Part shown: positions 17,532-25,939 of the stretch, in pieces
Layout: every line of letters starts with the position of its first letter
Position numbering within the stretch: position 1 is the first letter of the stretch
NCBI GenBank assembly: GCA_015075625.1
Contig: JABTTZ010000001.1
Location: forward strand, 496,001-560,000
Source: Anaerolineales bacterium
Lineage (GTDB): Bacteria > Chloroflexota > Anaerolineae > Aggregatilineales > UBA2796
DNA: 64,000 nucleotides
Reading direction: 5' to 3'
Notes under the pieces: model-generated
Seen by the model: the letters and a program-made list of their open reading frames with translations, nothing else
What the model was told of the DNA's origin: nothing
Database searches by the model: none
Program-made: the position numbers and the translations under genes

Positions 17532-17912
17532 ATGGCATCAAAAGATATTCTAGTTGTAGAGGATGATCGAGACGCTCAAGAGCTATTGATGTATATTTTT
17601 AAGACAGAGGGCATTTCGGCTGATATGGCTTCAACCGCAGAAGACGCCGAAGGGCATCTTGCGCTCACACACTATACATTTGCCTTGATTGATCTTTCTC
17701 TTAAACCGGGGATTGATGGTTGGGAGTTGTTCTCAAGAATTAAAAAGAATCCCCAAACGGCTACCCTGCCTTGTTATGCCTTAACAGGGTATGGTGTGGC
17801 AGATTTAAAAAAGGCACTTCAGGAAGAGGGATTTTTAGAACTGATTCAAAAACCCATTGATGTTAAGGTCTTTCGTTCATGGCTGCGGAGTAAGCTAAAT
17901 AGTCCTATGTGA
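17532..17912 (+). CDS. Single-domain response regulator (receiver)
   Basis: A 126-residue free-standing receiver. The acidic pocket is Glu10/Asp11/Asp12 (VVEDDRD), the phosphoacceptor is Asp54 (LIDLSLKPG), Thr is in ALTGYG, and Lys is in IQKPID. It is visibly more AT-rich than its neighbours (for example the 17575-17600 and 17800-17840 stretches), hinting at a different origin from the receiver at 15699. It is the last gene of the receiver-TPR-receiver group and its end overlaps the opposing glycosyltransferase remnant by 8 bases. Confidence 0.87.
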   Translation: MASKDILVVEDDRDAQELLMYIFKTEGISADMASTAEDAEGHLALTHYTFALIDLSLKPGIDGWELFSRIKKNPQTATLPCYALTGYGVADLKKALQEEGFLELIQKPIDVKVFRSWLRSKLNSPM

Positions 17913-18261
17913 GCCGTTGACTTCTCCTTGTACGGCGGGAAACACCCCAGAGCGCCACCATAAGCCGAAGGGCAGAGACAAGTTTTGACCACAAATAGGT
18001 GCTTAAAAAGGGAAACAGCGGCAGCCGTGCGTTGATCGCTGCCCCCTGCCCCCTATCCAATTCGCTGTGCCAATAGGCAAAGTGGGCGGCATAGCGCTCA
18101 ATGATTGAACGGCTCTCATCATGACTGTTGCCATCAATAAGAATGTATTCTAGATTGGGATCCCCTTGCTCTAACACCGAACAGATTATCTGTTCAAGGT
18201 AACACCCCTGATTAAAGGACGGCGTGATAACCGTAATCTTAGGATAGGCTGTAGGCGGCAT
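17905..18261 (-). pseudogene. Family 2 glycosyltransferase remnant (internal deletion)
   Basis: The first 80 residues are a normal GT2 N-terminus: ITVITPSFNQG, SVLEQGDPNLEYILIDG with the first acidic motif, and a YWHSELDRGQGAAIN segment. The protein then jumps to a hydrophobic/basic tail (LPLFPFLSTYLWSKLV to the end) at only 118 residues, whereas such enzymes are about 250-330 residues. The DxD/acceptor half that normally follows GQ-x-x-AIN is missing. The simplest reading is an in-frame internal deletion joining the N-terminus to the original C-terminal end. It probably has no transferase activity. A perfect 14-bp palindrome lies 25 bases upstream of the start. Confidence 0.65.
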
Positions 18262-18795
18262 TGATGGGCAGAAACACCCCTCAGTTGATCAATTGATCAT
18301 TTTCAACGATAATAGACAGTAACGACATGATAGCAAAAAGATACCATCTTCGTCATCTCTACAATCCAGCGGATTTGCCGCCATGTCGCCCTAAAATTTT
18401 TGCCTTGAATCTACAACCAACGGCAGTGTGGTAGACCAAACGGATTCCGTGTCTGAGACAGGTCCCGATTATAGGGATGATGCGGCAACTTCCGTTTGCT
18501 ATGAGGAACATGAACGAACAACCGCAATTCGCGTGCGCTGGTCAGCGGACAGTAGTGGCGTTACTGAGAGCGCTGCACCGAAGAACGTTGATGGGTCACA
18601 AAACTATCGCCATACGAGGCAGCCGCCTGTGATGGACGAGGGGCGTTCGATACGCATCCTCCGATAACGATTCGCGCTGTGGCGCGGTGTTCAATGGTTG
18701 TGCTTCTCCCGCACGCCGTGATGTGGATTCACTCACGGCTTGTTGTGTTTTAAGACGACGGTGGATAGACAACGCCACCGGGGAGAGCAGCACCT
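18262..18795. other. Long leader/intergenic region before ribonuclease Y
   Basis: This is 534 bases without a convincing protein gene. A 79-codon GTG-started frame (18428-18667) has no recognisable homology and no ribosome binding site. The DNA is not made of the window's repeat families and is of ordinary composition. It contains small hairpins, such as GCCGTGA with TCACGGC near 18715-18741. It could be a long 5' UTR or encode a small RNA, but I recognise no known RNA family. Confidence 0.5.
18286..18299. promoter_or_regulatory. Perfect 14-bp palindrome, operator-like
   Basis: TGATCAATTGATCA is perfectly self-complementary and lies 25 bases upstream of the glycosyltransferase-remnant start. 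It could be a repressor site left over from the intact gene. There is no other copy nearby. Confidence 0.3.
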
Positions 18796-20373
18796 GTGCC
18801 AGACCCACTTGTAATGATTTTGATCATCATTGTCGATGCGATTGTCGTTGTCGGCGTCGTGATTGTGGCGATTAATGCCATGCGTTCACGTATCCGTCAG
18901 GATGTGATCGCCGATACTGATGAACTTTTGACCAGCAAACGGCGGCTTGTCGAAGAGGAGACTCACCGCCTTATCTCGGAAGCTACCGCCCGCGCTAAAG
19001 AGGTTGAAATTGCCGCCCGCGATGATGCCCTGCGTTTGACAAACGAGGCAGAAGGGGCAGCCAAAAAGCGCCGAGTCGAACTGGATCGTGAGCTTGAGCG
19101 GCTGGACAAGCGGCGCGAAGAATTGGATAAACGGATTGAGCGCGTTGAACTGCGCGACAAGGATCTGAACAAACGTCAAGCCACGCTGGATAAACGGCGC
19201 CAGGATATTGACAAACTCTATGAGGAGCGGGCGGCAATTTTAGCGCAGATTGCGCAGATGACCCGTGATGAAGCGCGGACGATCTTGCTTAACCAAGTGG
19301 AGGTTGAAACGCGCACCGATATGGCGCGGCGGATGCGCGAAATTGAAGATGAAATGAAAGAGGACGCCGAACGCCGCGCCCGTGACATCATCGCCCTTGC
19401 CATTCAGCGTATGGCGTCTGATCAGGTCAGCGAACTGGCGGTGAGCGTGGTTACCCTTCCCTCCGATGAGATGAAAGGGCGCATCATCGGACGTAATGGG
19501 CGAAACATCCGTGCCTTTGAACAAGCGACAGGCGTCGATGTCGTTGTTGATGACACCCCCGAAGCTGTCACCCTATCTAGCTTTGATCCAGTCCGGCGGG
19601 AGATTGCCAAACGCGCTCTCGGCAAACTTGTTCAAGATGGGCGCATCCACCCGGCGCGGATTGAAAAACTGGTCGATGATTCGCGCAAGGAAGTAGATAA
19701 GGTGATCCGCGAGGAAGGCGAGGACGCCGCCTACAAAGCGGGTGTTCCAGGGCTGCACCCAGAGATCATCAAACTCTTGGGGCGGCTGAAGTTCCGCACC
19801 AGTTTTGGGCAGAACCAGCACGCCCACAGCATCGAAACGGCACACCTTGCCGGCATGATCGCCGCCGAACTCGGTGCAGATGTCGCCATTTGCAAAATGG
19901 GCGGTTTGCTGCACGATTTGGGCAAGGCGATTGACCACGAGGTGGAAGGGACGCACGCTCTCATTGGCGCGGAATTCTGTTCGCGCTACGGGGTGAATGC
20001 TAAAGTGATCAATTGCATCGCCGCGCACCACCACGAGGTCGAACAGGAATGTGTGGAGGCGATCATCGTTGAAGCCGCCGATGCGATCAGTGGAGCGCGT
20101 CCAGGGGCGCGGCGGGAAAGCCTTGAGACGTACATCAAGCGCGTTCGCCAGTTGGAGGAGATCGCCAACGGCTTTGAAGGGGTCGAACAGAGTTACGCCC
20201 TTCAAGCCGGGCGCGAGGTGCGCGTGATCGTCCGCCCCGATCAGGTTGACGACCTCACCGCCATTCGCTTGGCAAAAGAGATCGCACGGCGCGTCGAAGA
20301 AACAATGCAGTACCCAGGACAGATCAAAGTCCAAGTACTGCGGGAAGTGCGCGCCCTCGATTACGCGAAATAA
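18796..20373 (+). CDS. rny: Ribonuclease Y
   Basis: Membrane-anchored endoribonuclease that initiates mRNA decay in bacteria lacking RNase E. The 525-residue protein has the full family layout: an N-terminal membrane helix (residues about 5-25), a long charged coiled coil (about 35-190), a KH RNA-binding domain (GRIIGRNGRNIRAFE, from about 225), and an HD phosphohydrolase domain with HAHSIETAH near 342 and LLHDLGKA near 372. Translation starts at a GTG with GGGGAGAG upstream. A terminator-like hairpin follows at 20389-20423, so the gene is probably monocistronic. Confidence 0.96.
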   Translation: MPDPLVMILIIIVDAIVVVGVVIVAINAMRSRIRQDVIADTDELLTSKRRLVEEETHRLISEATARAKEVEIAARDDALRLTNEAEGAAKKRRVELDRELERLDKRREELDKRIERVELRDKDLNKRQATLDKRRQDIDKLYEERAAILAQIAQMTRDEARTILLNQVEVETRTDMARRMREIEDEMKEDAERRARDIIALAIQRMASDQVSELAVSVVTLPSDEMKGRIIGRNGRNIRAFEQATGVDVVVDDTPEAVTLSSFDPVRREIAKRALGKLVQDGRIHPARIEKLVDDSRKEVDKVIREEGEDAAYKAGVPGLHPEIIKLLGRLKFRTSFGQNQHAHSIETAHLAGMIAAELGADVAICKMGGLLHDLGKAIDHEVEGTHALIGAEFCSRYGVNAKVINCIAAHHHEVEQECVEAIIVEAADAISGARPGARRESLETYIKRVRQLEEIANGFEGVEQSYALQAGREVRVIVRPDQVDDLTAIRLAKEIARRVEETMQYPGQIKVQVLREVRALDYAK

Positions 20374-20388
20374 GCCTCACCCCAACGA

Positions 20389-20423
20389 GGGAGACTGCGA
20401 CAACGATCACCGTGCGGTCTCCC
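20389..20423 (+). terminator. Hairpin after ribonuclease Y
   Basis: GGGAGAC (20389-20395) pairs with GTCTCCC (20417-20423); TGC/GCG inside may extend it. It starts 16 bases after the rny stop. Only TTG follows, so the T-tract is poor. Confidence 0.5.
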
Positions 20424-20521
20424 TTGTCAGGGGTATCTCCCTTCACTTAACACCCCCTTCACGGATTCGCTGTATGATCACGGGCGAATAGGACATTATT
20501 TCCTAAGTGTAAGGGGGATTT

Positions 20522-22042
20522 ATGAGTGCCGTTGTTGTACCTACTGAGGAAAATGGGCAGTCGCCCTATCGCCGCCGCGCGCTCGCGTGGGCTTTTTACG
20601 ATTGGGCGAATTCCGCCGTTGTGACGTTAATCATCGCCGCCGTGTTTCCCGTCTTTTACAACGGCATTGCCCAGACCGCCCTCGGTGATCAGGCTGCCAG
20701 CGCTTATTCGTTCTCGGTTTCGCTAGCGCTGCTGCTCTCGGCGGTGGCGGGTCCGATTATTGGGACACTCTCCGACATCACCGGACGGCGAAAGTTTAAC
20801 CTGATTGTCGCAACGACCATGGGCGCCATTGCCGTTGCCCTCATGGTCACTATTCAAGATGGCGCATGGCAGTGGGCGTCCATCCTCTTTATTGGGACGC
20901 AGCTTTTCTTGAACATCTCATTAGGGCTGTACGATTCGCTGCTCTCGCATGTCGCTCCCGAAAATCAACGGGATCGCCTCTCGGCGCTTGGCTACAGTTT
21001 GGGATATTTCGGTGGCGGGCTGCAACTGGCGATCAGCGTTGTGATCATCCTCATGTGGGAAAAACTGGGGTTCGCCAGCCGAGGGGATGCCACACGGGTG
21101 ACGCTCATCATGTCTGGCGTTTGGTGGCTGCTGTTTGCCCTGCCGCTTTTCCTACTTGTCCCCGAACCCCCTGCCACCCCACTTAAAGAGGGTACCTCAC
21201 GAAATGCCATTAGCGACACCTTTACCCGCCTGCGAAAGACATTTGGTGAGATTCGTGGCTACAGCGAACTGTTTAAAATGCTGATCGCCTTCCTCGTTTA
21301 CAGCGAAGGCATTGGGACGATCATCCAACTGGCAACCACCTACGGACGCCAACAAGTCGGGCTGGACGACACAACCTTGATCGGCGCACTGCTGCTGACC
21401 CAATTCGTTGCTTTCCCCTATGCATTGATGTATGGACGCTTCCCCGAAGAACAAAACAAACAGCGGACATTTTTTGTGGCACTCATCTGCTGGACGGCGA
21501 TCACCTTCCCAATCATGGGCGTTTTTGCGGCTGCTGGCAATATCAGCACAAACACGACCTTCCTCTTGATTGGGGTGAATCAGGTGGTGGGCATTGCCTT
21601 CTCGTGGTTTGTGGGACGCACCCTTGTAAGACCCCTTGCCACTAGGCTGACCACGAAAACCTCAATTCTTTTTGGCTTGGGGATTTACACAGTCATTGCC
21701 ATCTGGGGCTTTTTCCTCTACACGGCGGCGGAATTTTGGATGCTGGCGTTCCTTGTGGGGACGGTGCAGGGCGGCACACAGGCGATGAGTCGTTCGCTCT
21801 ATTCAAAACTTTCGCCACGCAGCAAATCGGGGGAATTCTTCGGGTTTTATGGCTTCAGCGATAAATTCGCCGGAATTTTAGGTCCTTTGCTCTTTGGGGT
21901 GGTCGGCTTGAGCGGCAATCTGCGCCCGTCGATTCTCTCGGTAGTCATTTTCTTTGTGTTAGGGGGTCTGCTGCTGACGCGGGTGAACGAGAGGGTGGGG
22001 CATCAACAAGCCGAGGCAGGCGAGGCAGCAGCGGGGGACTAA
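20522..22042 (+). CDS. MFS transporter, UMF1 (Atg22-like) family
   Basis: A 506-residue polytopic membrane protein with about 12 hydrophobic segments. The N-terminal signature AWAFYDWANSAVVTLI is diagnostic of the UMF1 family, related to yeast vacuolar amino-acid exporter Atg22, and GTLSDITGRRKF is the MFS loop 2-3 motif. The substrate is unknown for bacterial members; amino-acid or small-metabolite export is only an inference. AAGGGGG seven bases before the ATG is a strong ribosome binding site. It converges with the DnaJ-like gene across a shared hairpin at 22064-22083. Confidence 0.85.
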   Translation: MSAVVVPTEENGQSPYRRRALAWAFYDWANSAVVTLIIAAVFPVFYNGIAQTALGDQAASAYSFSVSLALLLSAVAGPIIGTLSDITGRRKFNLIVATTMGAIAVALMVTIQDGAWQWASILFIGTQLFLNISLGLYDSLLSHVAPENQRDRLSALGYSLGYFGGGLQLAISVVIILMWEKLGFASRGDATRVTLIMSGVWWLLFALPLFLLVPEPPATPLKEGTSRNAISDTFTRLRKTFGEIRGYSELFKMLIAFLVYSEGIGTIIQLATTYGRQQVGLDDTTLIGALLLTQFVAFPYALMYGRFPEEQNKQRTFFVALICWTAITFPIMGVFAAAGNISTNTTFLLIGVNQVVGIAFSWFVGRTLVRPLATRLTTKTSILFGLGIYTVIAIWGFFLYTAAEFWMLAFLVGTVQGGTQAMSRSLYSKLSPRSKSGEFFGFYGFSDKFAGILGPLLFGVVGLSGNLRPSILSVVIFFVLGGLLLTRVNERVGHQQAEAGEAAAGD

Positions 22043-22063
22043 AGAGAAACACAGCCTTTTTGT

Positions 22064-22083
22064 GGGCGCATCGTCATGCGCCC
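22064..22083. terminator. Bidirectional hairpin between convergent genes (GGGGCG family)
   Basis: GGGCGCAT (22064-22071) pairs with ATGCGCCC (22076-22083) around CGTC, preceded by CCTTTTTG on the plus strand. It lies between the ends of the transporter and co-chaperone genes and can serve both. It belongs to the same hairpin family as 9460, 34062, 36558 and 51603. Confidence 0.55.
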
Positions 22084-22101
22084 CAATAGAAGGGTGATGC
22101 G

Positions 22102-22989
22102 TTAGCGCCGCAAGGAACGCAGGTCTTCAAACAACCGCCGTTCTTCTGCGGTCAGCCCACTGGGCAAGATCACCCGAACACGGGCAAACAGATCGCCCCG
22201 CACATCTTTTTGGCGCATGTTTGGCATTCCACGCCCTTTCAGGCGAATCAAGCGTCCATTTTGCGTCCCCTCTGGGATGGCGATCTGAACAACCCCATCA
22301 AGGGTAGACACATCGGCTTTTCCGCCCAAAATTGCCGTATAAAGGGGAATTTCAACATCCGTGTAGAGGTTGTCACCCTCGCGTTCAAAGCGCTCATGGG
22401 GTATCACCTCAATAACGAGGTACATATCTCCCGCGCTCCCACCAGCGCGGGCGGGCTGCCCCTGTCCGCTGATGCGCACCCGCGACCCCGTATCGACGCC
22501 CGCCGGGATTTTCACTTGAACCTCACGCCCTTCGGCAACGAGCATCCGCGCTGCGCCGCGTGCCGCTTCCTCAAGGGTAATCGTCACGGGTGTTTCTATA
22601 TCCCGCCCGCGCTGCGGAGCGCTTCCCCCGCCCGCACCTGCGTTGCGTCCGAACATCTGCTCAAAGAAATCCGAGAAACCGCCGTTGTTGAACCCCCGGA
22701 ACATCTCACCGAGGTCGCCCGTATAGGTGTAGCTATTGGGCGAGCCATTCCCCGCCGCCCCATACCGCGCCCAATCGCTGCCGAGTTGGTCGTATTTCTT
22801 CCGCTTTTCAGGGTCGCTGAGAACTTCATAGGCTTCAGAAATTTCTTTGAATTTCGCCTCCGCCGCTGCATCACCCGGGTTCACATCAGGGTGGTGTTGG
22901 CGTGCTAAGTTACGAAACGCCTTGCGAATCGTCTCAGCATCAGCATCTTTTTTTACGCCGAGAATGCTGTAGTAATCTTTATAGTCCAT
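22102..22989 (-). CDS. DnaJ-class co-chaperone without zinc finger (CbpA-like)
   Basis: A 295-residue J-domain protein that would stimulate the ATPase of DnaK. The J domain fills residues 1-70 with HPD at 33-35. A Gly/Phe/Asn-rich linker (to about 125) follows, and then the two-lobed substrate-binding C-terminal domain (from about TPVTITLEEAARG). The CxxCxGxG zinc-finger cluster of true DnaJ is absent, so it is a class-B, CbpA-like protein. No dnaK or grpE lies beside it. A repeat-rich 881-base gap lies upstream. Confidence 0.9.
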   Translation of the reverse strand: MDYKDYYSILGVKKDADAETIRKAFRNLARQHHPDVNPGDAAAEAKFKEISEAYEVLSDPEKRKKYDQLGSDWARYGAAGNGSPNSYTYTGDLGEMFRGFNNGGFSDFFEQMFGRNAGAGGGSAPQRGRDIETPVTITLEEAARGAARMLVAEGREVQVKIPAGVDTGSRVRISGQGQPARAGGSAGDMYLVIEVIPHERFEREGDNLYTDVEIPLYTAILGGKADVSTLDGVVQIAIPEGTQNGRLIRLKGRGMPNMRQKDVRGDLFARVRVILPSGLTAEERRLFEDLRSLRR

Positions 22990-23175
22990 GGATCCGGTGT
23001 GCCTTTCCGCAGGCGAATCACACTCGCCCTACGGTATGGTTATAGCGGATTTCTGTTAGATCAGCATCGGCGGCACGTTAGAAATCTGCGGATTCACCGC
23101 TAGGCTGTGTTGACGTTTTGGGTCAGAACCCCTATCCCCCCGGTTACTGCGCAGCAGTCACCTTTTCCCGTACAC

Positions 23176-23395
23176 AGGGAAAGGGGGAGAGAGTCCCTCT
23201 CTTTGTTTACGGGGTAGGGTTTCCAAGCCCCGAAGGGGTGGTTACTCCTAGCCCGCTGCTTTAGCGGCGGGCGCTCACAGGCGGCGATGGGCGCAAGAGC
23301 TTGCGTCCCTACGCGGATTAGAATGTCAACAGAACCTAGTTTGTTGCCTCAGATCAAGCCGAAGAATAGAGGGAAAGGGGGAGAGAGTCCCTCTC
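23176..23395 (+). repeat. 26-base direct repeat, two copies
   Basis: The same 26 bases, beginning AGGGAAAGGGGGAGAGAG and ending TCCCTCTC, occur at 23176-23201 and 23370-23395. Each is followed by a TGTTTACGGG-like stretch that recurs a third time near 23678. The copies flank bipartite repeat copy 2 and a GGGCGCAA hairpin, as if a segment was duplicated or inserted. Confidence 0.7.
23224..23271 (+). repeat. Bipartite palindromic repeat, copy 2
   Basis: Left half GCCCCGAAGGGGTGG contains a CCCC-GAA-GGGG hairpin. Right half CCCGCTGCTTTAGCGGCGGG is an imperfect palindrome centred on TTTA. It is nearly identical to copy 3 at 23704-23751. Confidence 0.8.
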
Positions 23396-23446
23396 GCTGT
23401 TTACGGGCTGAGGGGGCGACACTTTCGGATCGATGAGGATAACAGC

Positions 23447-23645
23447 CCTCTCATCCCCCTTGCCCCCTTCTCTCCCACGATGTGGGAGAGAAGGGGGATT
23501 ATCGTGTGGGGGCGTCCCCCCACACCCCCCAGAGTGGGGCATGGGAGCGGTCTACCCCTCCGAATTGCGATTCACCCTTTGCCCGTATGTGGAAGAAGCG
23601 GGTACACGCCGAAAGTGGATCGCAGAGGGATGAGGGTAACCAATG
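23447..23645 (+). repeat. Mosaic repeat with two adjacent strong hairpins
   Basis: The ends are CTCATCCCCCTT and GAGGGATGAGG, an imperfect terminal inverted repeat. Inside is a perfect 16-bp stem (23463-23478 with 23482-23497, 3-base loop). Next comes a perfect 9-bp stem GTGTGGGGG/CCCCCACAC (23504-23512 with 23517-23525). The right end matches the inverted sequence at 15506-15548. The shape is that of a non-autonomous MITE-like or REP-like element. Confidence 0.65.
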
Positions 23646-23703
23646 CCTGTACACCCTACTGTCACCCCCTCAGCACTGTTTACGGGGCGGGGGGAAAGGT
23701 TTC

Positions 23704-23751
23704 TAAGCCCCGAAGGGGTGGCTGGGTTTAGCCTGCTGCTTTAGCGGCGGG
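23704..23751 (+). repeat. Bipartite palindromic repeat, copy 3
   Basis: Same structure as copy 2 (AGCCCCGAAGGGGTGGCTG, then CCTGCTGCTTTAGCGGCGGG), differing mainly in the spacer between the halves. Confidence 0.8.
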
Positions 23752-23870
23752 ATCACCTCTATGTTGTCCCCACCCTGCCCCTATCCCCCGCCCCCTTTCC
23801 TTGCAGGCAAGGAAAGGGGGCAAGCAAAGAGGCGTTTTGCTAAGCCCTCAGCGAGGCTACCGGAGAAGGT

Positions 23871-25910
23871 TTATTCCTCACCGGATTCGTCAGGGGCATC
23901 CTCGTTAATGGTGGGTTCTTCATCGCTGATAAAGGATGCCCATTTCCCGTGCATCCCATCCTCAGTGACACCATAGAAGATGCGCAGTTTCCCCTGATCA
24001 CGCAGCACAAGGTCATAGCGGATCATACCGCTACGTCGATAACGTTTGCGCAAGCCATAATCGCCCTCCCATTGAACAGCTTTCGCTTGGAGGGGCTTTG
24101 TCTCATGCTCAATAATGGCATAGTGCCACAGTCGCCGCGCCGAACTACGGGTGACATTCTTCACAACGGCTCCCTTTCGGAGGTCACGCATGACGTGGTA
24201 TTGTTCGCCTTTGCGTGTTTCCGTTCCCACAATCTCTACGCCTGTGCGGGGAGCGGTGTTGCCCATCATCGGGGGGGCGGGCGGCAAGGGTGCATCATCA
24301 GCGGCGGAATCGTTTTCGTTGGCAAGGGGGCTGGCGGCGGGGGATGCCTCTGGCTGTCCTTTTCCGCCACGCCCTCGGCGGCGGCGGGCTGGTGCTGTGC
24401 CATCCTCAGCCGGCGCTTCGGCGGCAACCGCCACTACTGGCGGCGCAACCTCAACGGGCGCGGTGGATTGTCCTCGCCGCCCGCGCCCACTTTCCCCTTG
24501 CGCGGGACGTTCGCTCTGCTCTGGAGGCGTCTCTTGGCGCTGTGCTTGACGCGGTGGGGAAGATTGACCCTGAGTGATGAGCGCGGCGGCATTGGCGGCG
24601 TACTTTTTCTGCACCAAACCAACGATCTCGTCGCGCACGGCGAGGCTGGTTTCCGTCTCCTCGCGGACGTAGATTTTGTTGTCATCAATCGCATAGGGCG
24701 GATCGTCTCCGCGTGGGATGCGAAGGCGAATCACCGTTTTGCTGCCCGTCTCTTGGGCGTCAATCTCCACCTCTAGGGTGGGGTTAATGCGGTGGCTGAT
24801 CTCCGTTTGAAGTGTTTCGATGCTCTCGCCAACGTTGGAGACGCCAACGGGCGGGATCGTTAAATCATGCGAGACACCAATGTAAACTGTCCCCCCATTT
24901 GTGTTGGCAAAGGCGCACACATCGGCAAGGACGCCGTAAAGTCGCCCACCCTGCCGCGCCATCGAATCGTGGAAAGATTGAACGATGCTCGGTCCTGCCT
25001 CACGCGCTGATTGAATGTGATCGTAGACCTCTGTCCCTGTGCCGCGATAGGGGCGTGTGCGGGCGAAATCGTTCCCCCGGATCACCTCAAAAATTGCCTC
25101 AAAGGTGCGTTCGGGCAGGAAAATCTCGGTGATGCGGTCACCCACACCGGGGTTGCGGTCTCCGCGCTGGTCGCGGACGAGGCGATGGGCATCTGAGCCT
25201 TGAATACAGCGCATCCGACGGGGGTATTCGGGTTTTGTGCCATCGAAGAAGCGGGCGGTGGTGCTGCGTCCGCGCCGATCCAAATCGGTCACTTCAAGGG
25301 CATGAAGGTGGGCATCTTGGGTGTAGGCAATGCGTGTTTGCCCGCCGAAATCGAAGCCGCGCATAGCAACCCCGTGTGTTGAATTTGCGTGGGCAGCAAT
25401 GACCATCCCGCCGGCATCATTGATGATACGGTATGCGGTCAGCACATCGGAAGATGCCCCCACTGCTGGATTGCCTTCATCCAAAATGGCGGGGGGGACA
25501 CGCAGGCTAAGCAGCACATGCTCAATCTGCCGAACGGGGACACTGGGCGAAAAAAGCCCCAAAATGTGAAAGCCAAAGGTCGCGGTGAACTCGAACCCCG
25601 GCAAGACGAGGATTTTATCCAGCAGGCGTTGGTATTCGGCAAGGCGGCGCTTTTCTTCGGGGAGCGCCCGTTCCCGTTTGGTGAGCATCTTTAGCTCATG
25701 AATTTCATCGAGCATAGCCGCATAGCCGCGCACGGTGTTGTGATCGGTGAAAGCGATAATATCCAGCCCGCGCATTTCGGCACGGCGTAAAATATCAAGG
25801 ATGGTCACGTTCGGCTCTTGATAATCGAGCGAGCCGGGCGTATGAAGATGCAAATCCATACGATACCACTGCATCTTCTTGGATTTTTGTGTAGTCGGTT
25901 TGTTACTCAT
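23871..25910 (-). CDS. PHP metal-dependent hydrolase fused to AlbA_2/Schlafen-type nucleic-acid-binding domain
   Basis: A 679-residue protein. Residues 15-300 are a PHP phosphoesterase-like domain: HLH (His21, His23), FTDHN (Asp57, His58), AAHANSTHG near 190 and GSDAH near 262 supply the metal ligands. Residues about 318-440 match the AlbA_2 (divergent AAA_4/Schlafen-like) domain ([24 protein letters not shown]). A Pro/Ala/Arg-rich disordered linker (about 445-565) precedes a C-terminal domain I do not recognise ([12 protein letters not shown] region). It may be a nucleic-acid-directed phosphoesterase or a regulator; the function is inferred. It is the last gene of the hsp20-lon-receiver group, 29 bases after the receiver. 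Confidence 0.8.
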   Translation of the reverse strand: MSNKPTTQKSKKMQWYRMDLHLHTPGSLDYQEPNVTILDILRRAEMRGLDIIAFTDHNTVRGYAAMLDEIHELKMLTKRERALPEEKRRLAEYQRLLDKILVLPGFEFTATFGFHILGLFSPSVPVRQIEHVLLSLRVPPAILDEGNPAVGASSDVLTAYRIINDAGGMVIAAHANSTHGVAMRGFDFGGQTRIAYTQDAHLHALEVTDLDRRGRSTTARFFDGTKPEYPRRMRCIQGSDAHRLVRDQRGDRNPGVGDRITEIFLPERTFEAIFEVIRGNDFARTRPYRGTGTEVYDHIQSAREAGPSIVQSFHDSMARQGGRLYGVLADVCAFANTNGGTVYIGVSHDLTIPPVGVSNVGESIETLQTEISHRINPTLEVEIDAQETGSKTVIRLRIPRGDDPPYAIDDNKIYVREETETSLAVRDEIVGLVQKKYAANAAALITQGQSSPPRQAQRQETPPEQSERPAQGESGRGRRGQSTAPVEVAPPVVAVAAEAPAEDGTAPARRRRGRGGKGQPEASPAASPLANENDSAADDAPLPPAPPMMGNTAPRTGVEIVGTETRKGEQYHVMRDLRKGAVVKNVTRSSARRLWHYAIIEHETKPLQAKAVQWEGDYGLRKRYRRSGMIRYDLVLRDQGKLRIFYGVTEDGMHGKWASFISDEEPTINEDAPDESGEE

Positions 25911-25939
25911 AGTATCCGTTCATGTTCAATTCATGTGAA

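Larger units (their letters stand above)
22990..23870. other. Gene-free repeat cluster
   Basis: This 881-base stretch has no supported gene; its open frames are artefacts of GC-rich repeats. From left to right it holds an inverted copy of the GATAGGGGTTC repeat (23124-23200), a 26-base direct repeat (23176-23201 and 23370-23395), bipartite repeat copies at 23224-23271 and 23704-23751, a GGGCGCAA hairpin at 23288-23312, a two-hairpin mosaic element at 23447-23645, and a CCCCTATCCCCC...GGAAAGGGGG inverted repeat at 23766-23838. Confidence 0.8.

Noticed and set aside
15394-18261. Receiver/TPR genes as partners of the CHAT-TIR-STAND protein
   Set aside because: A 305-base gap filled with repeat DNA separates them, so there is no operon evidence for a joint system.
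18428-18667. 79-codon GTG-started open frame before ribonuclease Y
   Set aside because: No ribosome binding site, no recognisable domain and no hydrophobic or repeat pattern; it is reported only as part of the intergenic region.
23176-23395. Possible CRISPR array
   Set aside because: Only two 26-base copies 194 bases apart, with other repeats between them and no cas genes.
23433-23731. Overlapping open frames in the repeat cluster
   Set aside because: They run through palindromic GC-rich repeats in several frames at once, which creates stop-poor but meaningless translations.
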